A stretch of DNA of 64,000 nucleotides from Alkalihalophilus pseudofirmus OF4 (GTDB lineage Bacteria > Bacillota > Bacilli > Bacillales > Bacillaceae_D): contig NC_013791.2 in NCBI RefSeq assembly GCF_000005825.2, positions 434,001 through 498,000 of the forward strand, given 5' to 3'. Below are positions 17,519-26,229 of the stretch, in pieces. The notes under the pieces were generated by a model. The model ran no database searches. It was not told the DNA's origin and was given only the letters and a program-made list of their open reading frames with translations. The position numbers and the translations under genes were made by a program. The stretch's first letter is position 1. Each line of letters begins with the position of its first letter.

Positions 17519-17548
17519 AAAACACCCGCTATCTAGCGGGTGTTTTTG
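17519..17548 (+). terminator. Terminator of the symporter cassette
   Basis: Arms AAACACCCGCT and AGCGGGTGTTT around ATCT, then TTGTGTTTT. Confidence 0.88.
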
Positions 17549-17566
17549 TGTTTTCTAATGCTTCTA

Positions 17567-17640
17567 AGCACAATTATATCCTTCTCTGCAATAATTGCGC
17601 CGCTTCGCTACACAGCTTCGCCTCAGCACTCAGTCTCAAT
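17567..17640 (+). repeat. TGCG-type intergenic repeat, copy B
   Basis: Same order of blocks as 14961-15026 (AGCACAATT, AATAATTGCGC, GCTTC, GCTTCGCCTCA), same orientation. Together the copies bracket the three-gene symporter cassette. Confidence 0.55.
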
Positions 17641-17662
17641 ACAGCATCCCCGCTCACCACAC

Positions 17663-17696
17663 AAAACGCCTCACCAAGCCGGTGAGGCGTTTCTTT
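17663..17696. terminator. Bidirectional terminator
   Basis: Arms AAACGCCTCACC and GGTGAGGCGTTT around AAGCC; T-rich on both strands. Serves the TRAP-binding gene on the minus strand. Confidence 0.85.
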
Positions 17697-18730
17697 TATT
17701 CTACGTTGGCGATTCGCTCTAAAATATCTCCGTATTGTTCTTCATATTTTTCATATACAGGCTGAACCTGCTCGCGGAAGGCGTCTAGGTCTAGTTCTTC
17801 TGCTGAAATAATTTCAACCCCGTTATCTAGCAATTGCTGCTTCTGTTCTTCTTCGAGAGTTTGCGAGATCTCTCTTTGAGTTGCAGCGAATTCTTTTCCA
17901 AGAGTAACCAAGGTTTCTTGAATGTCTGCTGGTAAAGACTCGTATAAGTCATCATTCATTAACAATGTAGCGGAAGCATAGTAAAGTCCTGCTTCTGTAA
18001 AGTGCTCAACTTGCTCATAGACATTTGTACTTGAGATGACACCGTATGAGAAGTCAGATCCATCAATAACACCTTGCTGAAGGCCGCCGTACACTTCCGG
18101 AAAGGCCATTGGTGTCGCATTCGTTCCTAGCGCACTATATGTATCTAGTAATAGGTCGCTTTCAATTGTACGCATTTTTAAGCCTTTTAAATCATCAGGC
18201 GTTTTGACAGGCTGCTGGTTATTCGCAATATGGCGCTGTCCGTTTTCCCAGAACGAAATTCCTTTTAGGCCGGCATTGCTCATTGTATCTAATAATTCCT
18301 GGCCAATGTCGCTATCTAATGTTTGGTATGCATGATCAAGGTCTCTAAATAAAAATGGAAATTCAATAGCTGTTACTTCTGGAACAAAGTTTGTGACAAC
18401 GCCTGTCGTGATAAGACTCATATCCAAGTTTGCCAGTTGAACCCCTTCTAATAGTTCACGTTCACCGCCTAGAGCGCCGTTGCCGAAAATTTCAAATTGT
18501 ACACGGCCGTCCGTTGCTTCTTCTACAGCCTCAGCGTAAGCGTCAAAGCCTAATGCGTATGCTTCCTCAGGCGGTGCGATATGACCGACCTTCAAGGTAA
18601 TCACCTCATCTGATGCAGGCGCCTCGGCCGCTTCCGCTTCTGATGAGACGTCATCTGAGCCCCCGCAGGCTGTTAACCATAGTAAACAAGCAGTTGTTGA
18701 TGCGATTGATAAGATTTTTCTCTTTTTCAT
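17696..18730 (-). CDS. TRAP transporter solute-binding lipoprotein, DctP type
   Basis: 344 aa. Lipoprotein signal peptide with lipobox LTAC, Cys22 as the lipid site, followed by a Ser/Ala/Glu linker. DctP-family motifs: LKVGHIAPPEEAYALG, FGNGALGGERELLEG, ITTGVVTNFVPEVTAIEFPFLFRD and LKGLKMRTIESD, with an Arg in the ligand clamp. The start at 18730 is set by GGGGGGAGAGAAG. TRAP systems import C4-dicarboxylates, sugar acids and related anions, but the DctQ and DctM membrane subunits are absent here, so it is an orphan binding protein (they may be encoded elsewhere). Confidence 0.9.
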   Translation of the reverse strand: MKKRKILSIASTTACLLWLTACGGSDDVSSEAEAAEAPASDEVITLKVGHIAPPEEAYALGFDAYAEAVEEATDGRVQFEIFGNGALGGERELLEGVQLANLDMSLITTGVVTNFVPEVTAIEFPFLFRDLDHAYQTLDSDIGQELLDTMSNAGLKGISFWENGQRHIANNQQPVKTPDDLKGLKMRTIESDLLLDTYSALGTNATPMAFPEVYGGLQQGVIDGSDFSYGVISSTNVYEQVEHFTEAGLYYASATLLMNDDLYESLPADIQETLVTLGKEFAATQREISQTLEEEQKQQLLDNGVEIISAEELDLDAFREQVQPVYEKYEEQYGDILERIANVE

Positions 18731-18883
18731 CTTCTCTCCCCCCACTGAATCTTTAGTGCTTAAAAGCGTTGAATTAATGATGTAATGCCTATTATAAACC
18801 ATGTCAGATCATTTTACACTAATTTTTCGAATTTTTTGTATATTAATTGTGAAATGACCATTTTATTTCGGTAAGCAAAATAT

Positions 18884-18912
18884 TTGAAATAAAGATATAA
18901 ACCTCCTATGAT
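18884..18912 (+). promoter_or_regulatory. SigA promoter of the broken oxidoreductase gene
   Basis: TTGAAA (18884-18889), exact 17-base spacer, TATGAT (18907-18912); gene starts 38 bases downstream. The promoter looks intact although the gene is not. Confidence 0.7.
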
Positions 18913-18950
18913 AGAACAAACGTTGTAGATGATTAGAGGAGGTACTAGAA

Positions 18951-20075
18951 ATGAACAACCAATATACTTCTATTTTCAAGGATTACACATTTAAACGTGG
19001 GGTGACATTGAAAAACAGAGTGATGATGGCACCGATGACTAATTTTGCGTCTGATGAAGAAGGTAAGGTGACAGATGAGGAGCTTGCCTATTACAAAGTT
19101 CGTTCCGGTGGAGTAGGGGCGGTTATTACAGCCGTTGCATATGTTACTCGAGACGGAAAAGGGTTTCAAAATGAAATAAGTGCCGATTCAGATGAGATGA
19201 TTCCTAGCCTGAAGCGATTGGCAGATACGATTAAGGGAGAGGGAGCAAAAGCGATTTTGCAAATTTTTCATGCAGGTAGAATGGCTCCAAAAGAAGAACT
19301 AGTCGAAGATCGTCCGGTTAGTGCAAGTGAAGTAGCAGCTCTAAGGCCAGGTTCAATTACTCCAAGAGAGCTTACAGAAAGAGAGATTAAGAACATTATT
19401 GAGGCATTCGGCGCAGCTGCAAGACGTGCGATTGAAGCTGGGTTTGATGGTGTGGAGATCCATGGTGCTAATACGTATCTTATCCAACAATTCTTCTCGC
19501 CGCATTCTAACCGCCGCACAGATAAATGGGGAGGCACTTTAGAAAAGCGCATGACCTTTCCTCTTGCTGTCATTGATAAAGTAAAAGAGGCGGTCAATGC
19601 ATATGCAAGTAACCCGTTTATTGTCGGATATCGAATTTCACCTGAAGAAATTGAAAATCCAGGGATTACAATGGAGGATACCTTGTCCTTTGTAGATGTT
19701 CTATGAGAGCAGGACCTCGATTACCTGCATGTCTCCGTCCAAGACTTCTGGCAAGGATCTATTAGAGATGATCAAGATAAAGAGTCAAGAGTTACGATGA
19801 TCCAAGATCGTGTAGGGAATAAGGTTCCAATCATTGGCGTAGGATCGCTTCATACGCCGGATGATGTGAAAAAAGCATTGGATACAGGTGTTCCTTTTGT
19901 TAGCTTAGGAAGAGAACTCATTATGGAACCGAAATGGATTGAAAAAGTTCAGGCAGGGCAAGAGTCTGATATCGCTACGACATTATCAAGAAAAGACCAA
20001 GAAACATTAGTCATTCCAGATGTATTATGGAGTGCTATCACGAATACACCGGGCTGGTTCCCAGTTGAAGATTAA
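18951..20075 (+). pseudogene. Old-yellow-enzyme NADH:flavin oxidoreductase (YqiG-like) with in-frame TGA
   Basis: Full-length frame of 375 codons interrupted only by a TGA at 19704-19706. Upstream part: MMAPMTNFASDEEG, QIFHAGRMAP, EAGFDGVEIHGANTYLIQQF and NRRTDKWGG (FMN and substrate residues). Immediately after the TGA the same frame continues EQDLDYLHVSVQDFWQGSIR and then PIIGVGSLHTPDDV and FVSLGRELIMEPKW. Homologues I recall (Bacillus YqiG) have Gly around that point, so a single GGA to TGA change would explain it. No indels, hence the lesion is recent (or a sequencing error). Intact AGAGGAGG site and promoter. If truncated, the 251-aa product lacks the FMN phosphate-binding end. Confidence 0.85.
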
Positions 20076-20088
20076 AATGTAATGGTTT

Positions 20089-20122
20089 GATCCGCATAGT
20101 CTTTTTATGCGGATCTTTTTTG
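20089..20122 (+). terminator. Rho-independent terminator
   Basis: Arms GATCCGCATA and TATGCGGATC around GTCTTTT, followed by TTTTTTG. Confidence 0.9.
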
Positions 20123-20210
20123 TGCCTTTATGGCTGTTTCGAAAATAGGCATTAACCATTGGGAGATTACCTACATATGTTGCATTAAAAGGGTTGGGGA
20201 GGGTGATTGA

Positions 20211-21305
20211 GTGAAAGGAACAATTCGGAACTACTATGCAGGGGGAAATACAGCCAAAGGGTTTTACAGTCTGTATGATTCAGCCATTGATGGATTAGAT
20301 CGTTTATTTATTTTAAAGGGCGGTCCGGGTACCGGTAAATCAACATTAATGAAGGCAATCGGCCAAGAGATGGTTGATCAAGGGATGGATATTGAATTCC
20401 TCCACTGCTCGTCGGATACGAATTCAATTGATGGAATTATTGTTCCCGCTTATAAAATTGGAATTGTGGATGGAACGGCTCCGCATGTCATTGAACCAAA
20501 GGCCCCAGGTGTCATAGAGGAATATGTAAACTTAGGAGTGGCTTGGGATACTGAGAAATTAATGCCGCATAAAGAGGAGATTTTAGCCCTTACGAAGAAA
20601 ATCTCTCATGCTTTTCACACTGCGTATGATACGTTTAGTGAAGCGCTGAGTGCTCATGATGACATTGAAGACATTTATATAAGTAATATGGACTTTGCGA
20701 AAGCAGATCAATTGGCGGAGGAGCTGATTGATTTATTTTACGGAGATCTGACGCTAGAGAAAACGGCTTGTGTGAAGCACCGGTTTTTAGGGGCAGCAAC
20801 ACCAGTAGGAGCCGTTGATCATATTCAAAATTTAACCGCAGATATCACTGACCGCTACTTTATTAAAGGTCGTGCCGGATCTGGGAAATCGACTATGCTG
20901 AAGAAGATTGCAAAAGCGGGAGAGGATAAAGGCTTTGATGTAGAGGTCTATCACTGCGGCTTTGATCCTAACAGCCTTGATATGGTAATCATTAGAGAGA
21001 AGGGCATTGCTATCTTTGACAGCACGGCCCCTCATGAATATTTCCCTGAACGGTCAGGTGATCATATCGTTGATGTGTATGAGCGTTGTATCACACCGGG
21101 AACGGATGAGAAATTTGCTGATGACATTGCCCGTACCACTAAATCGTATAAAGACAAAATGAAAGAAGCGATCACTTATTTAGCTGATGCAAAAGTGTTA
21201 AGAGATCAACTCGAGGCCATTTATATACAGGCAATGGACTTTAGTAAAGTTGATCAAATAAAAGAAGAGCTGTTACACCAATTCAATCAACATATATCTA
21301 AATAA
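20211..21305 (+). CDS. Two-P-loop ATPase (PRK06851-type)
   Basis: 364 aa, GTG start after GGGGAGGGTG. Two internally homologous nucleotide-binding halves: Walker A GGPGTGKST at residues 37-45 and GRAGSGKST at about 220-228. Each is followed by a matching block (LHCSSDTNSIDGIIVPA versus YHCGFDPNSLDMVII) and a TAPH motif (DGTAPHVIEP, DSTAPHEYFPE). The duplicated layout fits the PRK06851 family of Firmicutes P-loop proteins of unknown function. Stands alone between a terminator and a repeat region. Soluble. Confidence 0.85.
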   Translation: MKGTIRNYYAGGNTAKGFYSLYDSAIDGLDRLFILKGGPGTGKSTLMKAIGQEMVDQGMDIEFLHCSSDTNSIDGIIVPAYKIGIVDGTAPHVIEPKAPGVIEEYVNLGVAWDTEKLMPHKEEILALTKKISHAFHTAYDTFSEALSAHDDIEDIYISNMDFAKADQLAEELIDLFYGDLTLEKTACVKHRFLGAATPVGAVDHIQNLTADITDRYFIKGRAGSGKSTMLKKIAKAGEDKGFDVEVYHCGFDPNSLDMVIIREKGIAIFDSTAPHEYFPERSGDHIVDVYERCITPGTDEKFADDIARTTKSYKDKMKEAITYLADAKVLRDQLEAIYIQAMDFSKVDQIKEELLHQFNQHISK

Positions 21306-21424
21306 TGAGCAGGACTGGGATATAACTAGTGGTTTACTAAGAATAAAAATGAAGCTCTATTTAGCGGATTTACTATAGACTGTGGGAGTTAAAGAAAGTC
21401 ACTTGAAAAGTATCTCCCTACAGT

Positions 21425-21560
21425 AGTTGTCGCTTTCCGCTACAGGGACTCGCTTTCCGCGGGCGGTCCGGAAGCCTCCTCGTCGCACGCTCCTGTGGGG
21501 TCTTCCATGGACACGCACATCCCGCAGGAGTCGAGTCCCTTCCGCTTCAATCAACGGAGC
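21425..21560 (-). repeat. Interspersed repeat type I, copy A
   Basis: GC-rich repeat with cores CTTTCCGCGGGCGGTCCGG, AAGCCTCCTCG, CTGTGGGGTCTTCC and CACGCACATCCCGCAGGAGTC. A close copy lies on the opposite strand at 35166-35296. Non-coding. Confidence 0.85.
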
Positions 21561-21686
21561 AAATAGGTAGTTAAGTATCTCCCTCATTGAAAGCTGGTCG
21601 TCAATGACTTGGCTTTTAGTAAAGTTGTTTAATTTATGTTTCGATTGGTAAATCATCTAGTAAATCCATTACAAAACACATAACCT

Positions 21687-21808
21687 AGCGGATGAAATAT
21701 ATGTAGACTTCTGCAGGGAGTAGAGCAGGAGTGAGATCCCACAGGGCAAAAGCCCGAGGAAGCTCACTAGCTCCCCGCGAAAAGCGAAATATATTTCAGG
21801 AGCGGCGA
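21687..21808 (+). repeat. Interspersed repeat type II, copy A
   Basis: Cores AGCGGAT.AAATAT, GATCCCACAGGGC, GCCCGAGGAAGCTCA, AAAGCGAA and TTCAGGAGCGGCGA. Matched in reverse by 34941-35062. Together with the type I block it forms a composite of about 385 bp filling the gap between the P-loop ATPase and the next gene. Confidence 0.8.
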
Positions 21809-21975
21809 GCTTACACCCCACCCATATTTATTAATTTTTCAGTTCGTTATTAAATAAGTTTAAAAAACTATTTCCCAGCCGTTTTTTCGTCTTAATTAAA
21901 CGTTTGTTTAACGAGATAAATTCGGTTTCTAACTATGGTAAGATTTGTATAAACTTTAGTAGAAGAGGAAAACTC

Positions 21976-22497
21976 ATGTATGATCCAACAATATTTGAAA
22001 ATCTTAAAGTAGCAATAGAAAATACGGTTTATGACTTAGATAATATCGATCAACTAATTGAGGTCAGCGGCAGAAAAGATTTAATGGATATGGCTGTTAT
22101 GTCAAGGATGCTTGAGCTGTCTTTTCATTTAAAAAACCAGACCCAAGTAGAAGCAACGATTCACTTAGATGCAGCTATAGAAGATTTAGCGGCAGAAATC
22201 CTAGAAGAAGAGGATCAGCAGATAGGCTGCGTGTTGAGAGTTTCATTTCAGCTAATGGTTAAAGATCCTGACATAAAGTGCATGATGATTAATGAACTGC
22301 TTAAAGATATATGGCAGCCTGAATTAGCTATTTCTCAAAAGGTCGCCTGCCACTATCCATGTGAAGAAGGGCAAGCATATGAGAACACGGTTACTATTCT
22401 TTTTCCTCGAAAAATTAATGAAGACCAGATGGAGCAGCTGCCAGAATTTATAGAGCATATCTTAATCAGCCTTGAGAGATTAAATGATCTAGATTAA
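21976..22497 (+). CDS. Unknown 173-aa acidic protein
   Basis: Start at 21976 set by AGAGGAAA; an upstream in-frame ATG has no ribosome site. No recognised domain. The sequence is acidic and helical at the N-terminus (FENLKVAIENTVYDLDNIDQLIEVSGRKDLMD), with LDAAIEDLAAEILEEED in the middle, and an alternating beta-like part (GCVLRVSFQLMV, ENTVTILFPRKI) at the C-terminus. Soluble, no signal. Fifteen bases before the alpha/beta hydrolase gene, so probably cotranscribed with it. Confidence 0.7.
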   Translation: MYDPTIFENLKVAIENTVYDLDNIDQLIEVSGRKDLMDMAVMSRMLELSFHLKNQTQVEATIHLDAAIEDLAAEILEEEDQQIGCVLRVSFQLMVKDPDIKCMMINELLKDIWQPELAISQKVACHYPCEEGQAYENTVTILFPRKINEDQMEQLPEFIEHILISLERLNDLD

Positions 22498-22512
22498 AGA
22501 GGAGGAAAGAGA

Positions 22513-23442
22513 GTGATCACGACGGCAATAGAGCGTATAAAAACAGCTGAATATGCTTTTAATGATCCAAAGTTTGATCTGCAGTCGGAGGTCAACACCT
22601 ACCTTGATTATTACGGGCTCCCACGGGGTATGGCTGATCATACATATGGCTATCTCGACATTAAAGGAGAAAAGATTTTTCTCCAATCCTTTAGTCCAGA
22701 AGAGCCGATTGCTGACGTGCTCGTTGTCCATGGATATTTCGATCATACTGGTTCTATGAGTCATTTAATCCATTCCCTTTTAAAAGCCCGGTGCAGAGTA
22801 TGGAGCTATGATTTGACCGGTCATGGGTTGTCTTCCGGGACAAGAGCAGCGATTGATGACTTTTCGGATTATCTCGCTGTCTTTAAAGAAGTGAGCAGGT
22901 ATGTGACAACAGGTTCTTTGCCTTCCTATGTTATTGCACATAGCACAGGGGCTGCTGTTGTTATGGATTACCTTTTACATCATTCTTCTCCATATAAAAA
23001 AGCGATTCTGCTCGCACCACTAGTGCGTTCCTATGGATGGAAGCTCTCGGTGCTAGGCCGTATGATATCACCTGCCTTTTTTCAAACGGCTAAGCGAGTG
23101 TACCGTAAAAACACTTCTCTCGCTGGATTTCAAAAGAAAGTCATTGATGATCCACTTCAGCATGGACGTCTCTCTTTAAGGTGGGTAGATGCTTTAATTT
23201 CGTGGAATAAAAAAATACATGTAAAAGGTCCGTGCAAGGAGAAGCTGTTAATCATTCAAGGCGATCTAGACCGGACGGTAGATTGGAAATATAACTGTCG
23301 TTTTATCAATTATAAATTTCCAAGTGCAAATATCATTTTAGTTAATGGGGCGGATCATCAATTGATGAATGAAACAATCGAGGTGCGAGAGCTGGTCTTT
23401 TATTTAATTAATAACTATATAGGGAGCAATAAAGACCATTAG
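22513..23442 (+). CDS. Alpha/beta hydrolase, lysophospholipase-like
   Basis: 309 aa, GTG start after AGAGGAGG. Hydrolase_4/PldB-like fold: VLVVHGYFDHTGSMSH oxyanion strand, nucleophile elbow AHSTG, acid residue in LLIIQGDLDRTVDW and catalytic His in NGADHQLMNE. YDLTGHGLSSG is the usual lysophospholipase or monoacylglycerol-lipase signature. No signal peptide, so cytoplasmic or membrane-peripheral. Likely acts on lipid or ester substrates; the upstream acidic protein may be a partner. Confidence 0.88.
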   Translation: MITTAIERIKTAEYAFNDPKFDLQSEVNTYLDYYGLPRGMADHTYGYLDIKGEKIFLQSFSPEEPIADVLVVHGYFDHTGSMSHLIHSLLKARCRVWSYDLTGHGLSSGTRAAIDDFSDYLAVFKEVSRYVTTGSLPSYVIAHSTGAAVVMDYLLHHSSPYKKAILLAPLVRSYGWKLSVLGRMISPAFFQTAKRVYRKNTSLAGFQKKVIDDPLQHGRLSLRWVDALISWNKKIHVKGPCKEKLLIIQGDLDRTVDWKYNCRFINYKFPSANIILVNGADHQLMNETIEVRELVFYLINNYIGSNKDH

Positions 23443-23446
23443 TAAG

Positions 23447-23475
23447 GGCCTTCCGTATGCGGACAGGCTTTTTTC
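23447..23475 (+). terminator. Terminator after the hydrolase
   Basis: Imperfect stem GCCTTCCG/CGGACAGGC with a one-base bulge, loop TATG, then TTTTTT. Confidence 0.65.
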
Positions 23476-23573
23476 TTGTTTTTAAAAATCATAATCAGGG
23501 GATAATGTAATGGTTCATCCTCTATTTGCTTTTATATTGTCTAACAATTATAATAATTTTAATGATTAAAAGT

Positions 23574-23587
23574 GGAATATATGTTCC
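23574..23587. promoter_or_regulatory. Candidate KipR (IclR-type) operator
   Basis: Near-perfect palindrome GGAATATATGTTCC 26 bases before the pxpB start, with a further GGAAT at 23595. Palindromes of the TGGAA-N-TTCC class are typical for IclR-family proteins, and an IclR gene ends the same cluster. Confidence 0.45.
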
Positions 23588-23612
23588 GAATAATGGAATG
23601 AGGAGGGGAGAT

Positions 23613-24335
23613 ATGAGAAACGAACAGATTTTTATTCAACCGCTAAGTGATACATCGATTATTATTACGTTTGGAAATGAAATTGATGAGAAGATTCACC
23701 TGCAGGTACAATCGTTAAGCAAGTACCTTGAACAAAATCCTTTTAAAGGGTTTGTGGAATATGTTTCTGCTTTTACAAGTGTGACTGTTTTTTATGATCC
23801 GCTAGAAGTTCTAGAAGGAAGTAACAATGAGCACTCGCCTTATCAAATCGTACACCAAACCATTACTAGTGCACTGGGAAAACTGCAGACAGAGGTTGGT
23901 CATTCTTCAAGAACGATCGACATTCCTGTTTGTTATGGAGGCGAGTTTGGTGAGGATTTAGAAGTTGTAGCTGATCATAATAATTTGACTACAGATCAAG
24001 TCATTGAGCTTCACTCTAGTGGTGATTATCTCGTTTATATGATTGGATTTGCACCAGGATTCCCTTATTTAGGAGGGATGTCAAAGTCTATTGCTACTCC
24101 AAGAAGGTCAAATCCGAGAACATCTATTCCAAAGGGGTCTGTCGGTATTGCTGGAGAACAGACAGGAGTTTACTCTCTAGACACACCTGGCGGCTGGCAG
24201 ATTATCGGGAAAACTCCGCTCGATCTGTTTCGTCCTGAAGATGATACGCCTAGTTTGCTGCAACCGGGAGATAGAGTTCAATTTAAACCGATAACGGAAG
24301 CAGAATATCACAAGTACAAGGAGAAGATTACATGA
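23613..24335 (+). CDS. pxpB: 5-oxoprolinase subunit PxpB (KipI)
   Basis: 240 aa from the start at 23613 (AGGAGGGG site); an earlier in-frame ATG would add 29 unlikely residues, and 240 aa is the length I recall for Bacillus KipI. Motifs: YMIGFAPGFPYLGGMSKS, TPRRSNPRTSIPKGSVGIAG and GVYSLDTPGGWQIIGKTP define the AHS1/KipI family. With PxpC and PxpA it forms the ATP-dependent enzyme opening 5-oxo-L-proline to glutamate. KipI was first described as inhibitor of the sporulation kinase KinA. Overlaps pxpC by four bases. Confidence 0.95.
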   Translation: MRNEQIFIQPLSDTSIIITFGNEIDEKIHLQVQSLSKYLEQNPFKGFVEYVSAFTSVTVFYDPLEVLEGSNNEHSPYQIVHQTITSALGKLQTEVGHSSRTIDIPVCYGGEFGEDLEVVADHNNLTTDQVIELHSSGDYLVYMIGFAPGFPYLGGMSKSIATPRRSNPRTSIPKGSVGIAGEQTGVYSLDTPGGWQIIGKTPLDLFRPEDDTPSLLQPGDRVQFKPITEAEYHKYKEKIT

Positions 24336-25348
24336 GTATAAAAGTACTTCGCCCTGGACTGCTCACCACTCTACAAGATCTAGGAAGAGTTGGATATCAG
24401 AAATATGGTGTCATCGTCAGTGGGGCGATGGATCCCTATTCCTTGCGTATCGCCAATCTATTAGTTGGTAACCGAGAAGATACAGCGTGCCTGGAGATGA
24501 CGATGCAAGGAGCGACACTTGAAGTAGAACAAGATACACTGATGGCCATTACAGGCGGGCAGTTAACACCAAGCATCGGGAATTACCAGATTCCTTTATG
24601 GAGACCTGTTTTCGTTAAACGTGGAAACGTCATTCGATTTGGAAACTGTGCTAGTGGCTGCCGGACGTATGTTGCAGTGGCAGGAGGATTTGACATATTG
24701 CCTGTGATGGGAAGTCAAAGTACATACTTACGAGCCAAAATTGGCGGGCTGGATGGACGGGCGCTGCAAGAAGGCGATGTTCTGCCCGTTTCAAAAGAAC
24801 TCTCTGATCACGCCAAATATTTCATGAACCTTTTTAAAGAAAAAGCCGAGAAGTCTTTTTACCTTCCAGATTGGAGGGTAAGAACGTCCGTTACTCTCCC
24901 TAATAAAGAAACAGTGATACGGGTCCTGCCTGGCACGCATTACGATACGTTTACAGAGGCGTCAAAAGAGCGTCTCTACAATGATGCGTTTCAAATCTCG
25001 CCTCAGTCTGATCGCATGGGGTACCGGCTAGATGGATCAGAGCTTGCACGGAGTGAGGCTTCTGAAGTTGTTTCTGAAGCGGTTGCGTTAGGTACGGTTC
25101 AAGTGCCTGCAGATGGAAACCCGATTATCTTACTTGCAGACCGTCAAACGACAGGCGGTTATCCGAGGATCGCGCAGGTTATTTCAGTGGATATTCCGAA
25201 ACTCGCTCAAATGAAACCTGGCGATTCGATTCAGTTTAGTGAAGTGACGCTAGAGGAAGCACAACAATTATATATGGAACGGGAAAGCGAATTAAAAGAG
25301 ATAAAGATGGGACTCTATGTAAAAAGGCATGAAAAAACCCCTTCTTAA
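24332..25348 (+). CDS. pxpC: 5-oxoprolinase subunit PxpC (KipA)
   Basis: 338 aa, AHS2/KipA family (biotin-dependent carboxyltransferase-like fold). Start motif VLRPGLLTTLQDLGRVGYQKYGV, then SGAMDPYSLRIANLLVGN, YVAVAGGFD and QTTGGYPRIAQVISVDIP. Partner of PxpB in 5-oxoprolinase; in the older literature KipA counteracts KipI. Start overlaps the pxpB stop (ATGA), so translation is coupled. Ends in a hairpin shared with the convergent kipR. Confidence 0.95.
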   Translation: MSIKVLRPGLLTTLQDLGRVGYQKYGVIVSGAMDPYSLRIANLLVGNREDTACLEMTMQGATLEVEQDTLMAITGGQLTPSIGNYQIPLWRPVFVKRGNVIRFGNCASGCRTYVAVAGGFDILPVMGSQSTYLRAKIGGLDGRALQEGDVLPVSKELSDHAKYFMNLFKEKAEKSFYLPDWRVRTSVTLPNKETVIRVLPGTHYDTFTEASKERLYNDAFQISPQSDRMGYRLDGSELARSEASEVVSEAVALGTVQVPADGNPIILLADRQTTGGYPRIAQVISVDIPKLAQMKPGDSIQFSEVTLEEAQQLYMERESELKEIKMGLYVKRHEKTPS

Positions 25349-25356
25349 AGAGGGGG
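25332..25356 (-). terminator. Terminator hairpin at the convergent pxpC/kipR ends
   Basis: Arms around CCCCTT and AGAGGGGG inside the two overlapping gene ends; the T-run is on the minus strand, so it chiefly stops kipR transcription. Confidence 0.6.
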
Positions 25357-26109
25357 CTCTTTGTAGCCAAGTTCTTTCGATATCTCATAGGATGCTTGTT
25401 TGAGTTGATCGATCATCTGTTGGATCTTATCATCGCTAAATCGCTCAGAGGGACCGGCAATGCTCAGGCCGCCAGCGATTTCGCCCTTGAAATCAAAGAT
25501 AGGAGCAGCAACAGATGTGGTACCGTTCTCAAGTTCAGAGCGGCTGATTGCTATTCCTTTCTTTCGTGAGTCAGATAGAATATCACGGAGTTTTGCAGCG
25601 TCGGTTATTGTTCCATTTCCGTATGATGTTAGCTTTTGCTCTTGTAGATACGTCTCTACGTCTTCTTCTGCCATGTGAGCTAAAATGATGCGTGAGCAAG
25701 CTCCGGCATATAAAGGAGAACGTCTGCCTACTTTCGTAAACAACCTGACCGGATGGGTCGTATCAAGCTTTTCGATATAGAGGGCCTCTGATTGATCTTT
25801 TATGGTAAGGTTAACGGCTTCTCCGATTTGATCACGAAGCTCTTTCATATAAGGCAGGGCGATCTTTCTCAAATCCATTCGTTCCGTAACAAGCTGTCCG
25901 AACTCTAGAAAAAGAAGTCCTAATTTATACGAACCTGTCCCGTCTCTTTGCAGAAGGCCGGCTTCTTCTAATGAGGTAACCATTCTGTGCACAGACGTTT
26001 TCGGAAGTCCTGCTGCATCGACCATTTCATTTAAAGTAAGGGTCGGATTTGTACGGAATAAATGTAGGAGCTTCATCGATTTAATGACTGTTTTATTCGT
26101 GTTTTGCAA
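25345..26109 (-). CDS. kipR: IclR-family repressor KipR
   Basis: 254 aa, TTG start after AAGGAG. N-terminal winged helix LFRTNPTLTLNEMVDAAGLPKTSVHRMVTSLEEAG, C-terminal IclR effector domain (KIALPYMKELRDQIGEAVNLTI, ISRSELENGTTSVAAPIFD, GGLSIAGPSERF). In Bacillus KipR represses the kip operon. Here it lies on the opposite strand, convergent with pxpC and divergent from the Nramp-pxpA pair, so it can control both arms; its inducer is probably linked to 5-oxoproline or nitrogen supply. Confidence 0.9.
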   Translation of the reverse strand: MQNTNKTVIKSMKLLHLFRTNPTLTLNEMVDAAGLPKTSVHRMVTSLEEAGLLQRDGTGSYKLGLLFLEFGQLVTERMDLRKIALPYMKELRDQIGEAVNLTIKDQSEALYIEKLDTTHPVRLFTKVGRRSPLYAGACSRIILAHMAEEDVETYLQEQKLTSYGNGTITDAAKLRDILSDSRKKGIAISRSELENGTTSVAAPIFDFKGEIAGGLSIAGPSERFSDDKIQQMIDQLKQASYEISKELGYKEPPL

Positions 26110-26229
26110 GAGAAACGCTCCTTTTTATGTATGAGTAGTTCCTCTTTATTGTATTAAACGTGTTCGTAGCTGTCTACATCATAGAGGTGAAGTCACTACA
26201 TAAACAACAAAGGTGAAAGGGTGATACAT

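Noticed and set aside
17540-17722. 60-codon frame after the symporter cassette
   Set aside because: Lies over a terminator, the TGCG repeat and a second terminator; no ribosome site.
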